Below, piece after piece: positions 55,390 to 64,000 of a stretch of 64,000 nt of DNA; the stretch's first letter is position 1, and each line of letters begins with the position of its first letter. Position numbers and translations under genes: made by a program. Where the stretch lies: assembly GCA_026826555.1 (NCBI GenBank), contig JAKSZT010054568.1:9478196-9542195 (forward strand), in the 5' to 3' direction. This DNA comes from Tolypeutes matacus (taxonomy: Eukaryota; Chordata; Mammalia; Cingulata; Chlamyphoridae). The notes under the pieces are model-generated. The model ran no database searches, was not told where the DNA came from, and worked only from the letters and a program-made list of their open reading frames with translations.

Positions 55390-55605
55390 GTGGCTTTCTG
55401 GAGCCAGAAGGACCTGGGTTCAAACCCTGGTCCCACTGCTTCCACGTTGTACAACCTGAGGCAAGTTACATAATCTTCAAGCTCCTGTTTCCTCACAGGC
55501 AAAATGGGTTTACGGCATTGACTTCTGAGGCTTAGAGACACGTTCAAAACGCATCTATCAGAATCCGGTGCATAGTAGGTGCTTAATGAAAGATACTTGT
55601 TATGT
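55390..55605 (+). repeat. MIR SINE, near full length
   Basis: gacctgggttcaaaccctgg, gaggcaagttacataatctt, tgtttcctcacaggcaaaat, ggtgcatagtaggtgcttaa. One of the best preserved MIRs here. Confidence 0.85.
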
Positions 55606-55653
55606 ATCATCCTTTACACCCTCTCAGGCTTCCCTTCTCCCAGCTTTGTACAA

Positions 55654-55673
55654 TACACACACACACACACACG
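55654..55673. repeat. (AC)n microsatellite
   Basis: About nine AC units. Confidence 0.9.
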
Positions 55674-56018
55674 CCCTTGGCTTCCTTGCACGAGCTCTGG
55701 GTGGCCGTCTAACTAGACAGGGTGTCTGAGGACAGAGAGATCAAGAAAACCTTCTACAGTGAAGGGAATTGAACTGGTTCCGGAACGTTCAGGCTAATTC
55801 TGGTAAATTGGGGTAGGGAGAAGAAGGACAGCCACACAGATGAGGAGTCGGACTGCACAAGGTAGTTTTGGGATCCGTGGAGTAGGGCAATGTGTCTAGA
55901 ACCCTGGATTTGGGGAGGGGAGCAGTACAAAATGCTCAAGCAGGGCCCCCGTGAGTGTCTTGCTGAGGCACCTAGGGGTACCTGCTGTACCCCTCTGAGC
56001 TGGGCTTTTGCCGTATGC
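55674..56018. other. Single-copy stretch, nothing recognised
   Basis: No coding or repeat signature recognised. Confidence 0.35.
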
Positions 56019-56019
56019 A

Positions 56020-56180
56020 TATGGTCACTTAATCCCACAACCAGGCACAGAGGTAAGCTGTGGCACAGCCTCACAGGGGCCAGGGGGGCTAAGACATCCC
56101 ACCAACTCGTCCACGATCACAGCGAGCAGGTAGGCTCACCCAAGCCTAGGACTTCTAACATCAAATTCAGGTTCTTGAAA
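56020..56180 (-). repeat. MIR SINE, antisense
   Basis: cacaaccaggcacagaggta, cacgatcacagcgagcaggt, gcctaggacttctaacatca follow antisense MIR. Confidence 0.5.
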
Positions 56181-56350
56181 TGATTCCTGGTCTTGCTAAA
56201 AACACAGAAGTAACACAGATGGGTGATGAAATGCAGAGAGAAAACTCAGTGTGGGCTACATGAGCCCGGGGAAGCCTCTTGGAAAAGATGGGTTTTACGT
56301 TGAGTCTTCTCCACATTTGACTTCAGCAGCTCCTTAAAATCCTCTTACTG

Positions 56351-56536
56351 GGGAAGCGGCTGTGGCTCAATCAGTAGGGCTCCCGTTTGCCATATGGGAG
56401 GCCCCGGGTTCGGTTCCCGGGACCTCCTGGTGAAGGCAAGCCCGCCCGCACGGCATGGTTAGCTGACCCAGCGAGCACAAGCAGCAAGGGGGGGGGGATA
56501 AATGAATAAATAATAAATAAAATCTTTAAAAAAAAA
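56351..56536 (+). mobile_element. Young DAS-III-type SINE with 15-bp TSD
   Basis: Body starts ggggaagcggctgtggctca (the first g may belong to the target). B box ggttcggttcc at 56407-56417; tail ataaatgaataaataataaa then A run. The TSD aaaatcctcttactg is perfect at 56336-56350 and 56537-56551. It differs from the copy at 35128 by only a handful of substitutions and a slightly longer G run. Confidence 0.95.
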
Positions 56537-56729
56537 AAAATCCTCTTACTGAGCACCACCCATCCATTGGAGAAATAGCAGAGGCGGGGCACGAGTCCAG
56601 GTTTGTCTTTACAAATATTTAAGGACCGTAAAAAAATGGAAGCCACATTGTGTGGGTGCAGAATGGGCTGGTGACTGTTGGGGTGGGAAGAGGCGGATGT
56701 GCTTGTGAACTGAGGTTTATTTACACCTG

Positions 56730-56930
56730 TCATTTGCTGGGAGCTTTAAAAAGAGTCCTCTGTGCTCATCTTCCCCCAGCCTTAGGTGGCAGTAATTTTA
56801 TTTCCATTTTCCAGAAGAGGAAACTGAGCCAAGACAAGCTTCAAGTAGCCTGCCCAAATTGAAATGTCGAGCTGAAGACTTAAGAAAGGAATCCTGGGCT
56901 CTCTGGCTCCAGATCGTGGACTCTTTCTCC
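56730..56930 (-). repeat. MIR SINE, antisense
   Basis: tttccattttccagaagagg, aaactgagccaagacaagct, tcaagtagcctgcccaaatt, ctctctggctccagatcgtg. Confidence 0.7.
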
Positions 56931-58535
56931 TCCGTGTATTTTGCTTCTGAATGGAAAAGCTACGCTTTGTCTGGGATCACACACATGCAGACCCTGTCCC
57001 CAGACACCCCGGAGTCGCAGTGTCGCAGGCAGGAGCAGAGCTCCCCTCACCTGGGTTTCCACCTCCTGGGACAGACACTGAGGGCTCCATGCCAGGCTCA
57101 TCAGCGACTGCCGTTTCTTATTTGTGCTCTGAGGGAAAGGTCCTGAGGACTTCTCCAGGAAGCCTGTTACAAATCACCGTTAATTAGCTCGGTCATTATT
57201 TTTAAGGTCCCCATCAATATCTCCCTGAGGCAGTGCCTGCTTTAACCCACAGACGTCTCCGGACAAAATTTAGTGCACGCCGACATCTTAGTCTCTTCCT
57301 CTAGAAGGGGCCATGGTGGTTGTTTTGCTCAACCCCTTTTGTAGCAGCAAGAAGAGAGCGAGAATGCCCGCCGAGGTCTATGGAGCCCGTCCCAGGTCCA
57401 GACACCGGGGCCCCGGGGGACACAGACCCTGCTTAGGCCGACATCCCAGCCCCCGAGAGCTGTAGGTCTCATTGAAGAGGCAAGTTAGGAGCAGAACACA
57501 TCAAGGAAGCAGAAGAGGCCGTGCAGCGAGGGATTTTCAGAGTTGGGATTTGCAGATCCTGCAGTTTTTCGGTATTACATGAACCCACGTGCTCAAATAC
57601 GTGAGAGCTTCCATCTTAGGGACTCTTGGGTGGGAACAGTCTGACGTCAGCGGGAGGCTGACGGCACAGCACGGGGACGGTGCTGTCACATCCACGAGTG
57701 CACAGAGGACCGGCTTTCCTGCTCCTCCTTCCTGGCTTCTGAGCACCATCCACCGATCTAAACCCTATGCTCTGTGTTACACGAATATACCGGGGATCAC
57801 AGATTCCGTACGAAAGGAGGTGCAAAAGCACGAAGGAAAAGCAAACCAGTTTACGTATAAAGTGTGCTTGTCATTAGATACAAACTGCCATGTGCTTTTA
57901 TGCAGCACCTATTGAAAAACATTTTCTAAAAAGACTTTGTATTTGGTAGTTGATTACGGGGGGACTTGGAGACTCGGCAAGTGAGATGGGCTCCCTGCAG
58001 GGGCTGGAGCTTGGACTGATCCGTGAAGGTGAGGCAGGATGCACCAGACCACGTGGGACAGGTGAGAGGAAGAGGCCTAAGACACAGCAGAAGGGACAAG
58101 CTGAGCACTTGGGGCCCAGCAAGGGGAGTGTCTGGAGAGAGGAGCGGATGGTGGCCGACCCCGCATAGTCAGGGGACAGAGGGGGCACCCGTCTTCCAGG
58201 GGTGCATGAGACGCAGGCCAGGGAGACCATGGAAACTCCCTGCGACAGCCCAAGTGCTGGGTCCACTGGTCCCAACCACGGCCCAGGTACCTGCTACGTG
58301 GCCTTTGGTGCCCAGGACGGTGCCCTCTCTAAGTTTACCGAAAGCCTGATCATCTTTCAAAGGCTAGTTCCAATAATTCCCTCCCCAGGGAGCCTCAGGC
58401 TCTGCGTTTCACCTCTCCAGGACTCCACTTCTTCATCTGTGAATTGGGTGGAAGTGACTTTTCTGAGCAGGAGGGAAAACGGCCGTTACCCAGGAAGGCG
58501 CTGTCGGAAGGCAGCAGGGCTGAGGATAGCATGTG
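56931..58535. other. Single-copy stretch, nothing recognised
   Basis: Overlapping frames up to 125 codons (57898-58275, minus) lack recognisable domains. Confidence 0.35.
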
Positions 58536-58539
58536 GCCT

Positions 58540-58712
58540 CCTGTGCCCGCGAGGCCTGGGCTGGAATCCCAGCTCTGGCTCTTCTCAGGGTGGCCCTGGG
58601 AAGGTTAAATGACTCTGTGAGCCTCACTCTTAATCATCTGGCAAATGGGCCTACAATGCCCTGCTGCCAAGATTGAAGTGCAGGCTAGACGAGATAAAGC
58701 AGGCGAGCTCAC
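58540..58712 (+). repeat. MIR SINE
   Basis: ggctggaatcccagctctgg, gaaggttaaatgactctgtg, agcctcactcttaatcatct, ggcaaatgggcctacaatgc follow MIR sense order. Confidence 0.65.
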
Positions 58713-59763
58713 GTAGGAAGGCTTCGTACAGGCAGAGGAATGGGCTGTCCCAGCTTTCTGCCTGTTACTATAGTGATTTTCCTCTCCTTCCTTCCTTTAG
58801 CCTCTGAGAACTGAGCCGAGCCCTGTCTCTGTTTAGAAGGTGATTGCGTTGCCTGCAGATCACAGAGCCCATCCTTTGGAGAGCAGCAGCTCCCGGTTTT
58901 TCCCAAACTGCAAGTGGTGACACACGGTTTGCTGGGCCATTGGGCTCCTCACAGGACACTGCTGGGCCTCCCGGCCCCTCTCCACGGCCCTCGGCCGGCA
59001 CGGAGGTGTTGGCCCCCATAGCAGCCAACCAAACGGGGAGCTCGTAAAGCAGGCGCTTCTTCCCAGGAGCAGGGCAGCTCCAGGAGTCATATTGCAAATG
59101 CTTGACCCCCAGGCACCTCCGGGTCACGGGGATTTATTGGTAGGAATCTGCAGTTCAGCAGATGACATTTTAAAAGGCGTCTTTTTGCTCCGTGACCCAT
59201 GTGCATTGCAGGGTAACTCAGAGGCCTTGTGTCTGCAGTGACCATTCAAGCTGCAACAGCCCGGCTTAAGCCGCTGACCGCCGGCCCAGCAGCCCCAGCG
59301 TCCAGGAGCTCAGGCCAGGCCTGGATGCCCTGCTCAGCCAGAGCCTTCCCTTGGAGAAGACTCAGGGGGCACAGAGGGCCGAGTGAGCTGTGCAGGTGAG
59401 CCTGAAGTCAGACAGCTCATTTATGAGGAAGCTTGTGCTGCTCCCCATCCTTCCACTTCATCAGCCACAGGCTTCCAATTGCTTCCAGACCAATCACCCT
59501 AAGGCATGCCTTGCAGGAGGAATGCTGGATTAGCCTCACCACTGCCCCTGCAGGGGAGAGTGGCTTGGGGACCAGGCTACTAGGGAAACTCAGACCACTG
59601 GAAGATGAGAGGTGATCTGTTCTCTGCACACAGAGGTGCCTGGGGTCTCTATGGCCCCTAGAAGCAGTTGGCATGAAATGCAAGCAGCACGGTGCATCAG
59701 CTGGCAGAGCAGCAGGTCCTTTCTACCCAGTTCCTGCCTGATTTCCACCAACCTCTTGAAAAT
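58713..59763. other. Single-copy stretch, nothing recognised
   Basis: No coding or repeat signature recognised; frames up to 119 codons without a domain. Confidence 0.35.
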
Positions 59764-60451
59764 GAGCTCAGAAGCCCCCTTCTAAAGTGAGCTCTGGAGC
59801 CCTCCTCCAAAGTGAGCTCTGGAGCCCTCCTCCAAAGTGAGCTCGGGAGCCCTCCTCTACAGTGAGCTCAAGAGCCCTGCTCTACAGTGAGCTCTGGAGC
59901 CCTCCTCTACAGTGAGCTCTGGAGCCNNNNNNNNNNTGGAGCCCTCCTCTACAGTGAGCTCTGGAGCCCTCCTCTACAGTGAGTCCAGGAGCCCTCCTCT
60001 ACAGTGAGCTCTGGAGCCCTCCTCTACAGTGAGCTCTGGAGCCCTCCTCTACAGTGAGCTCAAGAGCCCTGCCCTAAAGTGAGCTCTGGAGCCCTCCTCT
60101 ACAGTGAGTCTAGGAGCCCTGCTCTAAAGTGAGTCCAGGAGCCCTCCTCTACAGTGAGCTCTGGAGCCCTGCTCTAAAGTGAGCTCTGGAGCCCTGCTCT
60201 ACAGTGAGTCTAGGAGCCCTGCTCTAAAGTGAGTCTAGGAGCCCTCCTCTACAGTGAGCTCTGGAGCCCTCCTCTACAGTGAGTCCAGGAGCCCTCCTCT
60301 ACAGTGAGCTCTGGAGCCCTCCTCTACAGTGAGTCCAGGAGCCCTCCTCTAAAGTGAGTCTAGGAGCCCTCCTCTACAGTGAGCTCTGGAGCCCTCCTCT
60401 ACAGTGAGCTCTGGAGCCCTGCTCTAAAGTGAGCTCTGGAGCCCTGCTCTA
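59764..60451 (+). repeat. Minisatellite, 25-bp unit, about 27 visible copies
   Basis: Unit gagctctggagccctcctct + acagt. Variants: gagtcc/gagtct/gagctca starts, ctcct or ctgct centre, acagt or aaagt end. The first units (59764-59838) carry ccaaagt ends and are the most diverged; the central units are the most uniform. All units I could check are exactly 25 bp, so no frameshift in the period. A 10-N gap interrupts it. Confidence 0.97.
59927..59936. other. Assembly gap of 10 N inside the minisatellite
   Basis: Ten N between ...gagctctggagcc and tggagccctcctc.... Restoring the 25-bp phase needs 18 bases (or 18 plus a multiple of 25), not 10, so the gap length is a placeholder. Confidence 0.95.
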
Positions 60452-60845
60452 GACACCATGGTCTGACAGAGGTTTCCTGGCAGCCCCTCAGGTTTTCCTG
60501 ATTGCAGCCCCATCAGCAGGTCTTGTAATTACCTGTGTAGGCCTCAGGCCCTGCACCTAACGGTGAGCTTCCTGTGGCAGACACCAGGAAGGGTCACCCA
60601 CACCTCCCCAGCACCTTCCCCCGCCTGGGCTCCTGGAGGTGCTCATTCTGTGATGATTTCACTGACTTGAGCTCCGCACCTGCCACCTTGGGGAAGGCCA
60701 GGAGGCTTCTCTTTTCCACATTCCTCTGGCGATTCACAGAGGTGCTGAAGAATGTGCTGCCAACTCTGCGACTTGCATGGAGGCATGAGGTCCAAACCCT
60801 GCCGGCTCAGTCCACCCTTGGCTTGAGGTTCAGATGAGAAGAGGC
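60452..60845. other. Single-copy stretch, nothing recognised
   Basis: No coding or repeat signature recognised. Confidence 0.35.
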
Positions 60846-60918
60846 TCACACACACACACACACAGGCACAGACGTGCACACACACTCGTACTCACAGACA
60901 TGCACACACACTCATACT
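60846..60918. repeat. CA-rich microsatellite, compound
   Basis: (CA)n at 60846-60865, then interrupted gcacacacactc units repeated twice. Confidence 0.9.
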
Positions 60919-60924
60919 CTTAGC

Positions 60925-61004
60925 ATGGAGCCCACATTGGTTGAGCACCTGCTTCCCATGTTCGAGGTCATGGGTTTGAGCCCTGGTACCTCCTTTAAAA
61001 AAAT
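60925..61004 (+). repeat. DAS-type SINE monomer
   Basis: atggagcccacattggttga, gcacctgcttcccatgttcg, aggtcatgggtttgagccct, ggtacctcctttaaaaaaat: a diverged sense copy with a short A tail directly after the CA tract. Confidence 0.8.
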
Positions 61005-61089
61005 TCATCAAACTTGATGAATTGGGGTAGCAGGATCTTTACCCCAGACTGGCAGCTGTTCTTTTCTCCCTGAGCCAGCTCAATCCTGT

Positions 61090-61548
61090 CTCAGTTCAAC
61101 AGGCTTTTATTAAGTTCTGCTGTGAACCAGTGACTGAGTGGGACGCCAAAACTATAAAAATGAAAAAGGTCTCATGTCTACCCTACATGAGGAGGGAAAT
61201 GAGAAATCAGGTCACTGGGGTGTCAAACGGCGAGTGCTGTAAAGAGGGAAGCTTGCAAGTGCATAGACGCACAGGTGTGGGGCTGTGAACAGAGGGATGG
61301 TCGCCGTCCAGGGGACGTGAGACCTGAGCCATGCATTGGGGAGTAGAGGGAAGTGGGGGCGGCCTAGTGAAGAAGAAAGGGGGAGGGCATCACGGGCAGG
61401 GGCTACGGCATGGACGAGGCACAGAGGTGAGGGGGCAGGAACAGGGAGCTGCGTGCTGTTCAGTGCTGCTGAACAAAGAGTTTAAATTGGGATTGGAAAA
61501 GCAGATTTGGAAAAATAGGCAGAGACCCCATCACAGAGAGTTTCATTG
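61090..61548 (-). repeat. L2 3' region, antisense
   Basis: aacaggcttttattaagttc, aaaatgaaaaaggtctcatg, gccatgcattggggagtaga and gcatcacgggcaggggctac follow antisense L2. It ends at the LTR. Confidence 0.5.
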
Positions 61549-61553
61549 CCAGC

Positions 61554-61988
61554 TGTATTAGTCAGCATTCTCAATGGAAACAGAACCAACAGGAGATATC
61601 TGTAAATAGCATGAGATTTTATAAAACTCTTTCACGCGACCATGGGATGCACAAGTCCAAATTCTGCAGGGCAGGCAGCAAACCAGGGGCTCCGATGAAG
61701 GCCCTTGATGAGTTCCTGGGAGATGCTGGCTGTCTGAAGTGGAGCTGGGAATTCTCTCTCTGGATGCTGAAATCACTTTCGCTTTTAAGGCCTGCAGCTG
61801 ATGGGATGGGACGTTGCTCATTGCTGACAGCAGTCTCCTCAGCTGACTCTCCATGTAACCGGCCGTCTTTGTAATGATAGATGATGGAAGCCCACGACAT
61901 GCCCTCGTATACAGGTAGCCCAGTGCTCTCTTGACCAGACAACTGGGCACCATTGCCTGGCCAAGCTGACACCTGAGCCTGCAGCACA
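61554..61988 (-). mobile_element. Solo LTR, subfamily 2, antisense, with 5-bp TSD CCAGC
   Basis: Starts tgtattagtcagcattctca and ends gcctgcagcaca, flanked by ccagc at 61549-61553 and 61989-61993. It is the reverse complement of the 28286 type (ggacttgtgcatcccatggt on the minus strand; tataaaatctcatgctattt). No internal region. Confidence 0.88.
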
Positions 61989-61993
61989 CCAGC

Positions 61994-62965
61994 TGAGGGG
62001 GATTTGGCCCACCCCACAGGCAGCAGGGAGTCAAGGAATTCATCTATGGTAGTAAAGGACTATGTGCCTTAGGAAGACCCCTTTGGTGAAATTAGAGTTG
62101 TGGAGGACGAGGGGACATTTAGGAATCCAGAGGGAGTACGATGGGGTCTTAACTGCGGTCCACGGAGATGGGATGGAGAGGAAGGGAAGTCTCAGGAAAT
62201 ATTCAGGAGACGTAAGGGACTTTGCTGTACAATTAGATGTTTTACAGCTACCACTTTGGCACCAGGAGCTTTCCCTGGCCCGTGGGCACTGGAGGCCTGT
62301 AGGTGAGTGCAGTGGGCAATACGCCAGGTGCAGCCAGGGCCCTGTCCCTTGCATTGGCTTGGGCAAAACTCGGGGCAGCCAGAGAGAAGGGGAGCAGCCA
62401 CCACCTCGGGAGAAGCTCACGGCTGCCTCAAGACCCGGGGACCAGCCTGGCGGTTCCTGGCTCTCTAACACCCCAGCTGTCCAAAGGTGCGCCATGGTTA
62501 CTGCCACAGCAGGGTGCATTTAATTGGTAGCTTTTGAAATGCTTTTGCTTCCCAATCTTCATAAAAAGGAAATGAGGACTGTGGAGGGTAGATGAGGTGT
62601 TGAGCTGTTCTGGCTGTAAGGAAAGAGACGGGGCCTTTGATGAGCCCTGGAAATAATCAGTTCCACACGTCCGCGGTACCCTGCCCGACTTGCATAGGTC
62701 TAGGGAGGCTCGGGAGGCAGTGAGGAGGGGTCGGCAAGGGGAGACTATGGAAGGGGGCAAACCCAAGAGCTTATCAACATGAGCAATGGCCAAGGGTGGC
62801 TCGGGGTCGGTAAGATTGGAGTGTGTTCACCCTTGAATTGGGGAAGAGGGCAACACGTGGGCCCAGCCCCCACCACAGACCAGCTGCTGGACCCTTTGCA
62901 AGCCCTTCACTCATCTTAAATGGCCATCACGATGCCTACTTCACAGTTTCCAATGATAATCCAGC
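61994..62965. other. Single-copy stretch, nothing recognised
   Basis: Opposing frames of 153-159 codons (62040-62523) overlap each other over the same bases; no domain recognised, so at most one could be real and probably neither is. Confidence 0.35.
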
Positions 62966-63172
62966 GAGTGGCAGTATAGTATAAGGGTTAAGAGAAGCCT
63001 AAGCTTGGGGTGAAGTGGGCAGACTGCCTCAGCTCAAATCCCAGTCCCACCACATGCCAGCAAGTCCCCTTACCTCCCTAAATCACTCTCTATCCTTCTG
63101 AAAACATGGGTAAACAAGAGTACCCACCTCATAGGATGGATGTGAGGGTTGGGAAAGGCCACAACGTGTATT
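62966..63172 (+). repeat. MIR SINE with intact 5' end
   Basis: Begins ggcagtatagtataagggtt, the MIR 5' end (acagtatagcatagtggttaag). Then cagctcaaatcccagtccca, gccagcaagtccccttacct, acccacctcataggatggat. Confidence 0.85.
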
Positions 63173-63544
63173 TTGGCAGCAAGGACGCGTTTGTTAAACC
63201 GGAACGCGCTCTGATACACACCAGCATGGGACACAAAGAGGCAGGAGGCTCGGCGTGTCCCAAAGACACTAATGGAACTGGAGAACAAAGCTTGCCCGCC
63301 AATTCAGTGTCAAAATATTCTATGTTCTGTTTTTGTCATTCCTTTAGGAAATTGACCTGCACTTGAACCCCAGCTCCACCACTTACCATTCCAAGACCAG
63401 AGGTTCAAAGAAAGCAAGGCCACGCTCACCAGACAATGAACAAGAAAATGCCTCCGGAGCCCATGGGTGTAACCTATCGTGGCTACCACTGCCCCGAGCA
63501 CGGGGGGCCCGGAACCATCGTTCCAGTCGGGACGGCGCTTGCGT
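63173..63544. other. Single-copy stretch, possible MIR scrap
   Basis: 63350-63420 (gcacttgaaccccagctcca, ccacttaccattccaagacc) may be a MIR fragment. Nothing else recognised. Confidence 0.35.
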
Positions 63545-63695
63545 ACAGTGTGTGCCAGGCCCATGCCAGGGGCTTCACAGCCTCTCCCTGGACTCTGCGC
63601 ACTGTCCCCATCTCACAGGTTAGGAACGAGTCCAAGGAGTCTGCGTGCCCACTGCCCCAGGGCCAGGATTTGAAGCTGGCATGGCCAGACAGAAA
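63545..63695 (-). repeat. MIR SINE, antisense
   Basis: tgtgtgccaggcccatgcca, ctgtccccatctcacaggtt, gggccaggatttgaagctgg follow antisense MIR order. Confidence 0.55.
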
Positions 63696-63764
63696 GTCTC
63701 TCACCCTGACCCTCGCCATGTTGCAGCTGTGGGGAGGGTAAAGCAGAAGGAAGAAAATGGTGAT

Positions 63765-63935
63765 CACTGTCGCTTGTGTTTTTGTTCAAGGCACCTTCAC
63801 AGGTCCTTTTCTCCTCCATGGCCAGCATAGTAGATATGGACTTCCAGTTACACACGAGGAAAGCAAGGATGGAGCGCGCTGGGCATCTGCCCCAGGTGGC
63901 AGAGAAGCCATCGGGAAACCTGAGCAAGAGGCGTT
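63765..63935 (-). repeat. MIR SINE, antisense, diverged
   Basis: cagttacacacgaggaaagc, gcatctgccccaggtggcag, agagaagccatcgggaaacc. Weaker than its neighbour. Confidence 0.4.
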
Positions 63936-64000
63936 CAGCTCACAGGCCATTCTAGAAACAAAGGCGTCTCCTGGGCCATAGCTGGGACAACTGTCCCTCG

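Noticed and set aside
62040..62523. Two opposite frames of 153 and 159 codons over the same bases
   Set aside because: Mutually overlapping antisense frames without any domain; no promoter, splice or repeat-derived explanation.

Overview
This is eukaryotic, mammalian genomic DNA without a recognisable protein-coding gene. The lineage is readable from the repeats. Several copies of a tRNA-derived SINE of the DAS type (body starting ggaagcggctgtggctca or gggagcagatgtggctca, B box ggttcggttcc or gggttcaat, then an A-rich tail) and an L1 3' UTR type that I associate with xenarthrans point to a xenarthran, most likely an armadillo (Dasypus-like). Two of the SINEs are near-identical and have long perfect target-site duplications (TSDs), so they are young. 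The species assignment is inference from repeat type, not from a database search.

Layout. 1-20 kb is mostly single-copy sequence, partly GC-rich, with scattered old MIR and L2 fragments. It holds two retroposed insertions that can be delimited by TSDs: an antisense 762-bp insert at 2540-3301 and a 2.0-kb polyadenylated retrocopy at 14603-16603 that carries an L2 inside it. 20-42 kb is a dense, nested repeat block: old L1 fragments (5' UTR, ORF1 and ORF2 pieces), hAT DNA transposons, L2, ERV-type solo LTRs with 5-bp TSDs, and SINEs. It contains a 400-N assembly gap (22729-23128). 42-59.7 kb returns to mostly single-copy sequence with MIRs, several stretches that look like candidate conserved noncoding elements, and one young DAS SINE. 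59.7-64 kb holds a 25-bp-unit minisatellite (59764-60451, interrupted by a 10-N gap), a CA-rich tract, a SINE, an antisense LTR and several MIRs.

Genes. Open reading frames up to about 205 codons occur, but none shows a protein family I recognise except decayed L1 and L2 reverse-transcriptase pieces and a hAT transposase C-terminal fossil. No rRNA, tRNA gene (other than SINE-derived), snRNA or CRISPR is visible. The window is best read as intergenic or deep intronic mammalian DNA whose possible function would lie in noncoding regulatory elements. I did not find a new biological system. The most informative structures are the two delimited retroinsertions, the nested transposon stratigraphy, and the minisatellite whose gap is out of phase. 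Repeat family names are from memory of consensus features; boundaries without TSDs are approximate (about 10-50 bp).
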